Shown: positions 1-9,438 of the stretch, one piece after another
Position numbering within the stretch: position 1 is the first letter of the stretch
How the letters are laid out: every line of letters begins with the position of its first letter
Assembly (NCBI GenBank): GCA_017618275.1
Contig: JAFZUS010000004.1
Span: 93,575-157,574, forward strand
Origin: Prevotella sp.
GTDB lineage: Bacteria; Bacteroidota; Bacteroidia; Bacteroidales; Bacteroidaceae
Direction of reading: 5' to 3'
Length of the DNA stretch: 64,000 nt
Notes under the pieces: model-generated
What the model was told of the DNA's origin: nothing
The model's input: the letters and a program-made list of their open reading frames with translations, nothing else
Database searches by the model: none
Made by a program: the position numbers and the translations under genes

Positions 1-1178
1 ACGGCATTCTCACCGATAACGGCGATGCTCTTCACCTCCGTCAGGTTGATGGGCAGTAAAGGCCAGGGTTGATTCTTCGCCGCTTTCAGTGCGTGCTTCC
101 CTACGATGGGATTGTTCTTTAACAGCACGATGGAGCGTCGTGCCACTTGTAGGGCTGTCAACATCTCCTCGTCGTTGCCTACGAGCTTTTTGTTGGCTTC
201 TTCCTTTGCAATGGGTTTTACTGTCAGTCTCACGCGGAGAATCTCGCGAACGCGCTGGTTGATGATGTCTTCGCTCACCTTTCCGGCTTTCACTGAGTCG
301 AGCAGGGCCTGGCCGAAGAAGCGGTTGCCTGGCATCTCCACGTTCATACCTGCTGTCACGGCATCGACGGTAGAGTGGACACCACCCCAATCACTGATTA
401 CCATCCCAGGGAATCCCCACTGTCGGCGCAGGATAGTGGTGAGTAAGGATTCGTTCTCCGAGCACCAGCGTCCGTTCACTTTGTTGTAGGCTGCCATCAC
501 GCCCCAGGCATCTGCCTCGCGGACGGCCATCTCAAAGGGCCGTAGGTATATCTCGTGCATGGCACGGTCGGAGATGCGTACGTCCACAGTGCCGCGAGCA
601 TCCTCCTGGTTGTTCAGTGCATAGTGCTTCAGACAGACTGCCGTGCCATCGTCTTGTGCGCCCTTGGTGTAGGCTATGGAGAGCATTCCGCTCAGCAATG
701 GATCCTCACTCAGGTATTCGTAGGTCCGTCCTCCTGTGGGGATGCGCTGGATGTTGATGGCTGGTCCCAGAATCATATCCTTGCCGCGCAGACGGGCCTC
801 ACGACTCATGCCCCGTCCGTAGGCATAGGCCCACTCGGTACTCCATGTGGCGGCGAGGGCCGAACCCGTGGGGAAGAAGGTGGCGGAGTCTGTGGTCAGG
901 TGGGCGGAGTTCCAGGAGTGGGGCTCCATCTCCTCGCGGATGCCGAATGGACCGTCGGCATATTCCATATCGGCGATGCCGAGACGGGGAATTCCTGCCG
1001 ACGAGAACATGTTTTTACCATGGAGCATATTGATCTTCTCTTCGAGGGTCATGCCCTTGATGATGTCGTCAATCTGCGCCTCATGCCCTAGCAACTTACT
1101 TGGGTTCGTCTGCGCCTGTGCGACGATGACAGACGCGACGGCAACTGCCATGAATAGGATTCTTCCGGGATGCTTCAT
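1..1178 (-). CDS. Glycoside hydrolase family 3 beta-glucosidase, 3' end cut off
   Basis: About 392 codons are present from an ATG at 1178; the gene runs off the left edge, so only the N-terminal (alpha/beta)8 domain and the start of the second domain are visible. A signal peptide of about 23 residues ends in AQAQ, so the enzyme is exported. GH3 landmarks are clear: MTLEEKINMLHG near the start, GPAINIQRIP, CLKHYALNNQE, and MVISDWGGV with the nucleophile Asp263. GH3 enzymes of this type release glucose (sometimes xylose) from the non-reducing end of beta-glucans; the exact substrate cannot be read here. It is the last visible gene of a minus-strand series with a GH9 enzyme, so joint beta-glucan breakdown is a fair inference. 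Confidence 0.93.
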   Translation of the reverse strand, partial: MKHPGRILFMAVAVASVIVAQAQTNPSKLLGHEAQIDDIIKGMTLEEKINMLHGKNMFSSAGIPRLGIADMEYADGPFGIREEMEPHSWNSAHLTTDSATFFPTGSALAATWSTEWAYAYGRGMSREARLRGKDMILGPAINIQRIPTGGRTYEYLSEDPLLSGMLSIAYTKGAQDDGTAVCLKHYALNNQEDARGTVDVRISDRAMHEIYLRPFEMAVREADAWGVMAAYNKVNGRWCSENESLLTTILRRQWGFPGMVISDWGGVHSTVDAVTAGMNVEMPGNRFFGQALLDSVKAGKVSEDIINQRVREILRVRLTVKPIAKEEANKKLVGNDEEMLTALQVARRSIVLLKNNPIVGKHALKAAKNQPWPLLPINLTEVKSIAVIGENA

Positions 1179-1213
1179 AATACTTGGAGTTGTTAGTCTT
1201 ATTTGAATTTGAT

Positions 1214-4171
1214 TTAGAATCTTCGTTGTTGTCTCTGACCACCTTGTTGTCTTTGGCCACCCTGTTGGTTGCGGTTGCCGCCACCGTCACGGTTACCCCA
1301 TTTCTTGTCGTATTGGCCTTCGGTATCGACCTTACCACCGAAGATATTCAGGCGGTAGCGTACGTGCAGCATGGCGTATGAGTTGATGCTGTTGAAACGG
1401 GTGTCGCTGCGGCCTGTGGCAGATACCCAACGGTTGTAGTTGGACTGCTGCTGGAGCAGGTCGTAGAAGTTGAGGGCCACGATGAGCGACTTGCTCTTGA
1501 GGAAGGTCTTGGAGATTTGTCCGTTCCAGATGAGTTCATTGGTGTTTGACGACGGGTCGTTGTATCCCCGGCGACTGCGCTCGTGGATGTCGGTACTGAT
1601 CTCCAGGCCGATGGGTGTGCGGATAATCATCTGTCCGCCGTAGTTGAATTGCCAGGTGTCAAGGTTGGCGGTGGGCTGCAGTTCATTGCGGGTGTGCTGG
1701 TAGTTGACCCAGCCGTCGGCAGTGATCTCCAGCCAGTCGTTACGGTAACTGAGGTTGAGGCGCTCGCTGAGGTTCACGGAGCGCGTGGTGTTCTTCTCTG
1801 CATCGGCCTTCTGCTGTGCCACGTAACTCACATAGTTATTATAACGCACACGGGTGTCGGTGCCGATGTTCCAGTGGGCGGTGGTGTCGATGGCGGTATT
1901 GAAGGTGATGCCGCTATTGATGTTCCAGTTGCCGTTGATGTTCTCGGGTCGCGAGATGCTTCCACCGGTCTCCGGGTTGTAGCGTACCAGGTTCGAGATG
2001 GAGTTGCGGATATGGCGGTAGTTGGCATAGACGACGATGGAGCGCTTGTAACGCTGGATATAGTCGTTGTAATAGAGGTTCAGTGAGTTGGTGAACTGGG
2101 GCTTCAGTCCAGGGTTACCCTGCGTGATGTAGAGCGGGTTGGAGTCGTCGGTGATATCGAGCAACTGGGTGATGTCCGGTTGGCGGGTGTCGCCTCGGTA
2201 TTGTACGCGGATGGACTGCTGGTCGCTGAACTTATAGCGGAAGTCGAGTGTCGGTGTCATGTTCGTCACGTTACGGATGGTATCGACGTAGATGCCACGG
2301 TAGTCCTGTATGTAGTTGGAGTGCTGCGGCTGTACGAGGAAGCCGATGTTGTATTCGTATTTCTCCTGATAGTAGCGCAGCATCAGGCGGATGTTATGGG
2401 TGTAGTTCTTATACTCGGAGTAACGGCTGAGGCTCCTGTCCAAGTAGTTACCCATATTGGCTCTGACGGAGCCGAGCCAGGGATCCCAGTCGCGGTATTC
2501 GGGCTCAATGCCGGTGAAGGGGTTCACGTTCATGTGACTGAAGTCGTATGTCAGGCGGTCGCTCTTGTTCTGGTTGTATCGCAGTTCGTAACTGGCCTGC
2601 AGATGTGCTCCTTTCCAGAGCGGTTCGCTGTAACTCAGGCTTGTCACGTAGCCACTGTTGTCGGTGGGTGTGGTGTTGTAGCGGGCCGTGAAGTAGGTGG
2701 AGTCGAGTCCGGCTTGGTTCTTCACCTGAAAGAGTCTGACTTCATTGTTCGAAGTGTTCTCCTGCTGGTTGTTGCCGATACTGCCCTCGAAGCGTAAGGT
2801 GATGTTACGACCCTTGGGGTTCAGACGGCGGTAGAGTTGCAGCATGCCCCAGGCGTTCTTGTTCTTGCCGTATGAGAGACTGGCCTGCAGGTTGTGGTTG
2901 ACGGCCTTCTGACTGGCATACATCTTTGCAATTCCATCCTCGGACAACGGGTCGGTGACATAGAGGTAGGGGTCATCCGAGAAAGTGGCTGAGAGGGAGG
3001 TCTGCGTACCGTCGTTGGTGCCGTAACTGCCGTTGGCACGCAACAGGATATTGGTCAGGGTGTCGGGTTTCCACTCGAAGCGGATGTTACCGTTCCAGTT
3101 GTTGTTGCGCGTCAGACTTGAAGAGTTGCTGTTGGAGAAGGTGCGGTAGTCCTGACTGTAGAAGTTCTCGCTGGCGTTCTCATTGGCATTGTCACCGTCG
3201 CGGTGGTCCCAGCGTATGCTCAAATCGACTTTCACCTTGTTGCCATCGTCGTAGTTCAGGTTGGTGCCGAGCATCTTACGGGCATTCAGACCGCGACTGT
3301 TCCACCAGCCGGCGTTTTCCTCTTTGTTATTGAAGTTACCCATCAGCATGATACGGGTCTTATCGGTAAAATGGCTTCCCATACCACGTGAGGCGTAGCG
3401 GTGTTTCGTACCGCCGGCAATATCGAGGTTGGTCATATAGCCGTGGTTCATGCCTTTCTTGATGGTGAAGTCGAGTACGGTCTCTTTCTCACCGTCTTCA
3501 ATGCCGGTGATGCGGGCCTGGTCGCTTGACTGGTCGTAGAATTTCACGTTCTGGATGATGGAGATGGGCAGGTTCTTGATGGCTGTCTCAATGTCTCCCA
3601 GCATGAACTCCTTGCCGTCGAGCAGGATTTTCTTCACTTCCTTACCGTTGACGGTGATATTGCCATCCTCATCGACCTCTGCACCCGGCATGCGCTTGAT
3701 GAGTTCCTCAATGGCGGAACCCTCTGGGGTGCGGATGGCCTCGGGGTTATAGACCAGTGTGTCCTTGCGTACAGCCACCTGAGCGGCACGTCCCACGACG
3801 ACTGCCTCTTTCAGCATGATACTCTCAGGTGACATGAGCAGCCGACCTAAGTCCTGGTTCTGGTAGCGACGGAGTATGACTTCGCGCTCGATATTCTGGT
3901 AACCGACAGAAGATATCTTCAGACGGTAGGTGCCGTTGGACGGGGCCTCGATGATGAAGTTTCCCCTGATGTCGCTGACCGTTCCGCCGACGAACACGCT
4001 GTCCTGAGCCAGGAACAACTGGATGGTGGCTTGAATCATCGGTTCCTTTTGGTCTGCATCGAGCAGTTGTCCACTGATGGTGAGTCGTCTGTTTTCTTCT
4101 TCCTCCTCTTGAGCCTGAACGCCAGTCGCTGCCAGCAGCCAGAGGACTAATAATAATGTGAGATGTCGCAT
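1214..4171 (-). CDS. Outer-membrane beta-barrel protein with carboxypeptidase-regulatory-like domain
   Basis: 985 residues. A signal peptide ending VQAQ is followed by a carboxypeptidase-regulatory-like beta-sandwich (about 28-105), a plug-like segment (about 125-215, with the EELIKRMPGAEVDEDG motif typical of this group) and a long barrel of the outer membrane protein beta-barrel family 3 type. This is a TonB-dependent-receptor relative without an obvious TonB box. The last 30 residues are a Gly/Gln/Arg-rich tail with GGQRQQ repeats. It lies 24 bp after the histidine kinase gene and 35 bp before GH3, so it is probably co-transcribed and may import or bind the oligosaccharides released by the two glycosidases. 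That role is inferred from context. Confidence 0.85.
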   Translation of the reverse strand: MRHLTLLLVLWLLAATGVQAQEEEEENRRLTISGQLLDADQKEPMIQATIQLFLAQDSVFVGGTVSDIRGNFIIEAPSNGTYRLKISSVGYQNIEREVILRRYQNQDLGRLLMSPESIMLKEAVVVGRAAQVAVRKDTLVYNPEAIRTPEGSAIEELIKRMPGAEVDEDGNITVNGKEVKKILLDGKEFMLGDIETAIKNLPISIIQNVKFYDQSSDQARITGIEDGEKETVLDFTIKKGMNHGYMTNLDIAGGTKHRYASRGMGSHFTDKTRIMLMGNFNNKEENAGWWNSRGLNARKMLGTNLNYDDGNKVKVDLSIRWDHRDGDNANENASENFYSQDYRTFSNSNSSSLTRNNNWNGNIRFEWKPDTLTNILLRANGSYGTNDGTQTSLSATFSDDPYLYVTDPLSEDGIAKMYASQKAVNHNLQASLSYGKNKNAWGMLQLYRRLNPKGRNITLRFEGSIGNNQQENTSNNEVRLFQVKNQAGLDSTYFTARYNTTPTDNSGYVTSLSYSEPLWKGAHLQASYELRYNQNKSDRLTYDFSHMNVNPFTGIEPEYRDWDPWLGSVRANMGNYLDRSLSRYSEYKNYTHNIRLMLRYYQEKYEYNIGFLVQPQHSNYIQDYRGIYVDTIRNVTNMTPTLDFRYKFSDQQSIRVQYRGDTRQPDITQLLDITDDSNPLYITQGNPGLKPQFTNSLNLYYNDYIQRYKRSIVVYANYRHIRNSISNLVRYNPETGGSISRPENINGNWNINSGITFNTAIDTTAHWNIGTDTRVRYNNYVSYVAQQKADAEKNTTRSVNLSERLNLSYRNDWLEITADGWVNYQHTRNELQPTANLDTWQFNYGGQMIIRTPIGLEISTDIHERSRRGYNDPSSNTNELIWNGQISKTFLKSKSLIVALNFYDLLQQQSNYNRWVSATGRSDTRFNSINSYAMLHVRYRLNIFGGKVDTEGQYDKKWGNRDGGGNRNQQGGQRQQGGQRQQRRF

Positions 4172-4195
4172 AATAACTAATATTGTATTTAATCT

Positions 4196-6097
4196 TTATA
4201 TAGGCAATGTGATAATAAAACGTGAGCCACAGGTGTAACTCTCGTCAAGGGAGATGCTACCGCCAAGCAGACGAGCGGTCTGCTGACTCAATGAGAGCCC
4301 CAGTCCGATACCTTCTGAGAAAGCATCCAACTTTGTAAACTGGTTGAATATCCGGTTGCGTTCAGCCTCTGGAATGCCAGGGCCTGTGTCGCTGACGGTG
4401 AAGATGATCGTATTGGCGTGAGGTTGTCGGCATCCGATGGTGATGCAGCCTTCGTGTGTGAACTTGTTAGCGTTGTCAAGTAACTCGTCGAGGATAGACA
4501 AAAGGGCTTTTTTGTCAGTTCGTATCATGAAGGTGTCTGGCATATCAGACTCCACGACAATCCTGACATTATCAGGATTGCTGAGTGTGATGGAAGCAGC
4601 GGCTTCATGACAGAGTTTATTGCAACTGAAGGTTGTCTGTTCTGTTGTCAATTGGCTGTCGCCGATGGATGAGGCTATCAGCATGCGGGTAATATGTTTG
4701 ATGGCCTTGGAACTTGACTTCATGCGGGATGTGATGTCAGTCAGTTCCTTTTCAGAAATCTCATGAGAAACAATTGAGAGCACCTGGGTGAAGCCGTTGA
4801 TGATATTCAGTGGTGTCCGTATCTGATGAGCCATGTCCTGTACAAAGGCCGTTTTCCGTATGTCTGCCTCGCGGGCCAGGTGATAGGCGTGTTGCAGGGC
4901 CTGATTCTGCTGTTCCATCTCAGCGTTGATCTGCTGAATCTCACTGACATGTTCTGCCAGCGACTGCTGCATCACAACGAAACTATTCTGAAGTTGTCCT
5001 ACTGTATCAAGACGGTTGCTGTGGGGTAGGGTCTCATCGAAGTGTCCGTCGGCGATACGTTGTGCCGATACAGCAAGTTGGTTCAGCGGGGCGATGGCAC
5101 GACGGATGATCTGATAGCAGATGATGAGCAGCAATAGAAGTGACAGGCTGATGACGGCCCAGGTGGTATATAACAGACGGTTATAGCCACTGAAGACATC
5201 GCTGTCTGGGCAGACTATAGCAATGCTCCATCCTGTTCGCTCCAAAGGTCTGTAGAAGATATGGGCGGGATTCCCATCGACAATCATCTGCCATATTCCA
5301 CTTTGTCCTTCTAGCATGGAATGTCCTAAAGCAATAACATCCTTGCTGGCTTGTGGGTCAGGATCAGAGAAGATGGTCTCTCGTACAAGTTTGGCAGTAT
5401 CGGGATGTACGATGTAGCGTCCGTCATGACCAAGCATGATGGCAGAAGAATTTGGATAGGCTTTGACGGTAGTAACGGCTTGTGACAACCATTTCAGCAA
5501 CAGGTCGGTACAGAGTACGCCAACAGGCTCTCCATCTGAATTGTAAAGTGGTTTCACGTAAGAGTAGTTGTATTCCGACGAAGTCAGGATACCTGGTGCG
5601 TCGTCGATATAAGGTTCCATCCAGATAGCGCGTTTCTTTTCCCATGGGTTCTTATACCACTCTTGTTCAAAGTAATTGTGCTGTTCTATCACTGTCGTGA
5701 TACTGTCGCCCTGCCTGAGTGAGTAAGCCGAGAAAGAACGGCCATATTTTGGGAAAAAGTCTGGTTTCATGGCGATGGTGAAACCCAGGATGTCGGGATG
5801 CAGTTCCAGCATCCTGCGGGAATAGACTAACAGAGAGTCGGGCTGGAGATGGCGTTGGATGACGGATTCCATCTCTGTTGTGGCTTCCTCAGTCTGATCC
5901 ATGATGGCTGAGATATGAAGCACTGTCTCGTCGAGTGCCTGTGTGGCACGATGGACAGCATCTTGACGCACTTGTTGTTTGGATTCATAGAACAGAATGC
6001 TGAGTGATACGCAGAACACACCGCCAACTACCAGTAGGATGAGCAGGCCAAGTCGCAGCGAAAGGTGCTGTTGGATGTATGTCATCAGGCGTTTCAT
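4196..6097 (-). CDS. Cache-domain sensor histidine kinase
   Basis: 633 residues. TM1 is about 15-36, a periplasmic double-Cache-like sensor about 40-300, TM2 about 308-330, HAMP about 330-385, then a short coiled coil, a HisKA dimerization domain with phosphoacceptor His424 (MAHQIRTPLN), and a HATPase_c domain with Asn542 (LLDNANKF), DTGPG at 570-574 and GLGLSLS near 598. No receiver domain is attached, and the only response regulator in the series is the LytTR protein, which normally pairs with LytS kinases. The gene overlaps the upstream HAMP gene by 4 bp (ATGA), so the two are translationally coupled. A Cache domain suggests sensing of a small periplasmic ligand, perhaps a sugar or acid from glucan breakdown. 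Confidence 0.92.
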   Translation of the reverse strand: MKRLMTYIQQHLSLRLGLLILLVVGGVFCVSLSILFYESKQQVRQDAVHRATQALDETVLHISAIMDQTEEATTEMESVIQRHLQPDSLLVYSRRMLELHPDILGFTIAMKPDFFPKYGRSFSAYSLRQGDSITTVIEQHNYFEQEWYKNPWEKKRAIWMEPYIDDAPGILTSSEYNYSYVKPLYNSDGEPVGVLCTDLLLKWLSQAVTTVKAYPNSSAIMLGHDGRYIVHPDTAKLVRETIFSDPDPQASKDVIALGHSMLEGQSGIWQMIVDGNPAHIFYRPLERTGWSIAIVCPDSDVFSGYNRLLYTTWAVISLSLLLLLIICYQIIRRAIAPLNQLAVSAQRIADGHFDETLPHSNRLDTVGQLQNSFVVMQQSLAEHVSEIQQINAEMEQQNQALQHAYHLAREADIRKTAFVQDMAHQIRTPLNIINGFTQVLSIVSHEISEKELTDITSRMKSSSKAIKHITRMLIASSIGDSQLTTEQTTFSCNKLCHEAAASITLSNPDNVRIVVESDMPDTFMIRTDKKALLSILDELLDNANKFTHEGCITIGCRQPHANTIIFTVSDTGPGIPEAERNRIFNQFTKLDAFSEGIGLGLSLSQQTARLLGGSISLDESYTCGSRFIITLPI

Positions 6098-6750
6098 GGG
6101 GTTGCAGGTGTCTCGTGTGGATTGGGGTTGTTCAACATCTTGTCGAGTAAGAAGGTAACCTGGTCGGTATAGGACCGCATCTGAATCTGAATCTTCATCA
6201 TGTCGGTCTTGGAGAGTTCCTTGTATTGGTCGCAGAATGTGTCTGCCAGTTCTGTAATGGCATCAACGTTCTGCACCATCTGTTCTGTCATACGACTGAG
6301 GAATTGGTTCTTGATGCTGTCTGATTCCCTGACCTTTTCGTAAGCCGCCTGTAGTTTGTCATTCTGTTGACGAAGGGTGTTGCGCTTCTGCTGCATCTCA
6401 GAGATATAGTCCGACAAGGACTGTTGCATTGTTATGAAACTGTTCTGTAGTTGGCCAATCTCGTCTTTGTTGGAACTTTTTTTGAGTTCTTCGTTGAGAT
6501 TCTTTTGGGCGATGCGCTGGGCTGAGTCTGCCAGCAGACTTAGTGGGTGTAGATGATGTGAGATGACCGACCAGCAGACAATCAGTAGGACAACCAGACT
6601 GACGAAGGCGGTCAGGAGCGACAACAGCAGTACGTTTGAGAAATGCGACATCAGGAAGCATATCACGCCGAAGATCAATGTTGCAAACCCCACCACCCAG
6701 AGGGTAATCTGGGTGGAGAGGGAACGGCGGATATGTGAGAGTAGCATCAT
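6094..6750 (-). CDS. HAMP membrane protein with histidine-less kinase dimerization domain
   Basis: 218 residues, two TM helices (about 15-36 and 40-63), HAMP about 62-115, coiled coil, and then a segment that aligns without gaps to the HisKA region of the next gene's kinase. Phe150 matches Phe418, Met154 matches Met422, and Glu156 stands where the phosphoacceptor His424 should be. There is no ATP-binding domain. The HAMP/coiled-coil part is nearly the same as in the kinase (IGQLQNSF against VGQLQNSF), so this is a shortened paralogue that cannot be phosphorylated in the usual way. It also has no periplasmic sensor. A partner or inhibitor that forms heterodimers with the kinase is an inference; a decayed duplicate is the alternative, although the reading frame is intact. 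Confidence 0.8.
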   Translation of the reverse strand: MMLLSHIRRSLSTQITLWVVGFATLIFGVICFLMSHFSNVLLLSLLTAFVSLVVLLIVCWSVISHHLHPLSLLADSAQRIAQKNLNEELKKSSNKDEIGQLQNSFITMQQSLSDYISEMQQKRNTLRQQNDKLQAAYEKVRESDSIKNQFLSRMTEQMVQNVDAITELADTFCDQYKELSKTDMMKIQIQMRSYTDQVTFLLDKMLNNPNPHETPATP

Positions 6751-6759
6751 GTCTGTATC

Positions 6760-9405
6760 TTATTTGGATGCTCCGACGATATCTTTTAAAGCGGAACCGA
6801 AGATAATATACTGTGTGTTGCCGGCGATGGTGCCTTCATTCTGTCCCCAGAGGAAGGGCCAGTCGTCGTAGTTCTCGAAGTGGTCCGGTTTGCGGAAGAG
6901 CAGACCTGGTGCCACATTGCCAGGGATGGCGGAGAAATCAGCGCGGTTGTTGCCGTAGAACACCTGCTTGGGACGGGTGGCACCCACGACGGCTACAAAG
7001 GAGTAGTTGTGATAGGGGTGGCAACCATAGAGCCAGTTGGACACGCGGTAGACCTCATCCTTGCTCACAATATCGGGGAAATAGATGTGGGCGTAGTTCA
7101 CGGTGATGCCAAAGTTCAATACGGCATTGACACCTGCCCAGTTGCCCAGTCCGATGGGAACACCATAGGGATTCTGTTGGTCGAAGCCCTTGATATAGGC
7201 CTCGTATTTCTCCACGTATGGACGGAGTTTTTGTTTATAGGTCTCATCCATGTAAGGCACGGCGTCGAGGGCTGTCTGCATGGTGCTTGACACGTTGCGA
7301 TCAAGGGCAGGCCATATCTGCTGCTCGTAGTTGTCACGATACTGCTGTTCCTTGGTGGCAGCGTACAGTTGGAGATTGGTTGCCAGATCACCACGATTGT
7401 TTCGGGTACGGGGCTGACGACGGCGGTTGGTAGAACCATTGCTGTTGCCATCACCAGTACCGGTGAGCCAGTTCGCATCTGCCTCAGCCTGGGCATCGAA
7501 GCGCTGGTTGCGCTGGGCCATCAGTTCGGTAGCCTCCTGCATCAGTCGCTTCGACTGGGTGAGAGCACGCTGGGCCAGATCGTCGTTATAGCCTGTGAGT
7601 GCACGAGAGGCAGCAGCGAACATTGTGGCTGCCTGGAAGTCGAGACTGGGGTTACGGGTGGTGAAGGCCCACATGTCGTCGGGTGTACCGCTGCGCTTGC
7701 CGTCGGCAGATACCTCGTAGGGCTTCAGACTTGGGTCATAATGCAGACCGTCGGTGATGCTGGCTGCATCGCCAAGATGGTGGTAGTTGTCGAGGATGGA
7801 GTTGGAGAGGGTAGAGGCCATGTGTCCGATCTGCTCGGCTTGAGCCACGAGGTTCAGCGTACCGTGTTCGATAAACTGCAGGATGTCAGGTGTGCCGTCT
7901 GGACGGTGCAGATCCACGTAGCGCTGTTTCTGACTGACGAACGTCTCATCGCGCTGGGGCTTGAAGAGTTCCCAGGTGCGGATGAAGTTCTGTACGACGT
8001 TGATGTTCGAGCCCGTCTCGATATCGAAGTCGCCAGCATCGAAGAAACCGCCGATGTTCAGGCCGGGGATGAGTTCGTATGGTTTGTATTTCGTGTCGGT
8101 GGTCTGTCCTTGTGAGTGCAGGTCGAAGTGGTCGCTGGGCGGTGCCTGCAGGTAGCCCTCCTTGAAGGGTTCACCGTGCCAGGTGCGATAGCCCTCGTTG
8201 ACGTACATGTGGTTCATGTGGATAGGCACCCATACATCGGTGGTGGCATCTGTGATCTTGTCGTAGACATGTTCGTCAATGAGGAAATCGTTTGTCTTGG
8301 TATTGCCATACTGGATATAGTAGACACCCAGCTGTTTCACGGAAGAGAAGTCGAACTTTACATAATTGTACTTGAAGTATGGTCCCCACGACTGGAGATT
8401 GCCCTTATATGCCTCCGTTGTCGTACCGTCAGTATTGATACGCATCAGAGTGGCAGTCGCCAACGGTTTGTCAGTTTTGTCGAGTTCGATGACGGCTACC
8501 TTCGGCTGTTCGGGAATATAACCCACCTGTGAGAACCCGATGTTCGGCTCGCGGATCCAGTTGGGAATAGCGTGGGGCTCTACGGTCCAGGTGATGACCT
8601 TACCCGTCTTTCCTGTGGGTAGTATACTGCGTAGCACAAACCAGCCGTTCTGTGCCAACATTCTTCCATCGAAGAGTTTCAGTTCTGCATCCTCACTGCT
8701 GATGCGGATCATGCGCTCTGGACTGTCGGAAGCCATGATGATACTATGGCCTGTCTCGATGGGCAGCGGATCAATGAAACGACCTGTACCCCTGTCGTCA
8801 TAGGTCTTAAAGCCTTTGAACTGACGGGGCTTCTCGCTGTTGGGACGGGTGATGGTCTGACTGGTGGCATAACGAGGCAGACGACCCAATCGACCGTCCA
8901 TCACAAAAGTCTTCAACCAGTACTGCGACGGCAGGAACTCAATGTTAAAGCCTGCCTCGCCAGCCAACTTCTCTGGCACGGGCTTGTCCAAATAGACGGC
9001 AATCTCTACGGCCTTGCCCTTGGCAGTTACCACAACTCGACTGTCAAAGTCCTCATTGAAACCCGCCACTGCGCCGCCAAGGGCGCTTGCTTCGTAACGC
9101 ATCGACACCTCGATGCTGCCGTTCTCACGATCCACCTTGCGGTTGGTCATCTTCGGCACCAGGTCCCACTGTTCCGGGGTGTTGTTCAGGCGGACGGCTC
9201 CGCCCTGCACGGTACGTACGCCGTGATGAATGATTTCAATGCCTGAGTTCTTCTCATCGTTGAAACCGCCGTTAAAACTGTTGCTGAATACCAGCACATT
9301 CACGCCCTGGCGCTCGAAGTACTCCAGGTCATTGAGTTTCAAATCCTGTGCCGATGCCCCAGCGAAGAAGGACGTGGTGATAATAACTGATAATAGTCTT
9401 TTCAT
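6760..9405 (-). CDS. Glycoside hydrolase family 9 (endoglucanase-like)
   Basis: 881 residues from the ATG at 9405; an ATG at 9423 would add six residues before the signal peptide (MKRLLSVIITTSFFAGASAQ), so the inner start is preferred. The N-terminal ~270 residues are a beta-rich region without a recognised name, followed by a cellulase N-terminal Ig-like domain beginning near NIGFSQVGY. The (alpha/alpha)6 catalytic domain then carries the GH9 signature GGFFDAGDFD with Asp456 and Asp459. Near the C terminus NEGTIAGN probably holds the acid Glu. GH9 enzymes cut beta-1,4-glucans by inversion. A Ser/Asn/Arg-rich low-complexity stretch (GNSNGSTNRRRQPRTRNNRG) interrupts the catalytic domain. It is followed after 9 bp by the HAMP gene. 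Confidence 0.88.
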   Translation of the reverse strand: MKRLLSVIITTSFFAGASAQDLKLNDLEYFERQGVNVLVFSNSFNGGFNDEKNSGIEIIHHGVRTVQGGAVRLNNTPEQWDLVPKMTNRKVDRENGSIEVSMRYEASALGGAVAGFNEDFDSRVVVTAKGKAVEIAVYLDKPVPEKLAGEAGFNIEFLPSQYWLKTFVMDGRLGRLPRYATSQTITRPNSEKPRQFKGFKTYDDRGTGRFIDPLPIETGHSIIMASDSPERMIRISSEDAELKLFDGRMLAQNGWFVLRSILPTGKTGKVITWTVEPHAIPNWIREPNIGFSQVGYIPEQPKVAVIELDKTDKPLATATLMRINTDGTTTEAYKGNLQSWGPYFKYNYVKFDFSSVKQLGVYYIQYGNTKTNDFLIDEHVYDKITDATTDVWVPIHMNHMYVNEGYRTWHGEPFKEGYLQAPPSDHFDLHSQGQTTDTKYKPYELIPGLNIGGFFDAGDFDIETGSNINVVQNFIRTWELFKPQRDETFVSQKQRYVDLHRPDGTPDILQFIEHGTLNLVAQAEQIGHMASTLSNSILDNYHHLGDAASITDGLHYDPSLKPYEVSADGKRSGTPDDMWAFTTRNPSLDFQAATMFAAASRALTGYNDDLAQRALTQSKRLMQEATELMAQRNQRFDAQAEADANWLTGTGDGNSNGSTNRRRQPRTRNNRGDLATNLQLYAATKEQQYRDNYEQQIWPALDRNVSSTMQTALDAVPYMDETYKQKLRPYVEKYEAYIKGFDQQNPYGVPIGLGNWAGVNAVLNFGITVNYAHIYFPDIVSKDEVYRVSNWLYGCHPYHNYSFVAVVGATRPKQVFYGNNRADFSAIPGNVAPGLLFRKPDHFENYDDWPFLWGQNEGTIAGNTQYIIFGSALKDIVGASK

Positions 9406-9438
9406 ATTCTCTATTTTTATCATTATTTCATTTTTGCA

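Noticed and set aside
555-1091. Plus-strand frames over the left edge
   Set aside because: The minus strand encodes a clear GH3 domain through this stretch; the plus frames are shadows.
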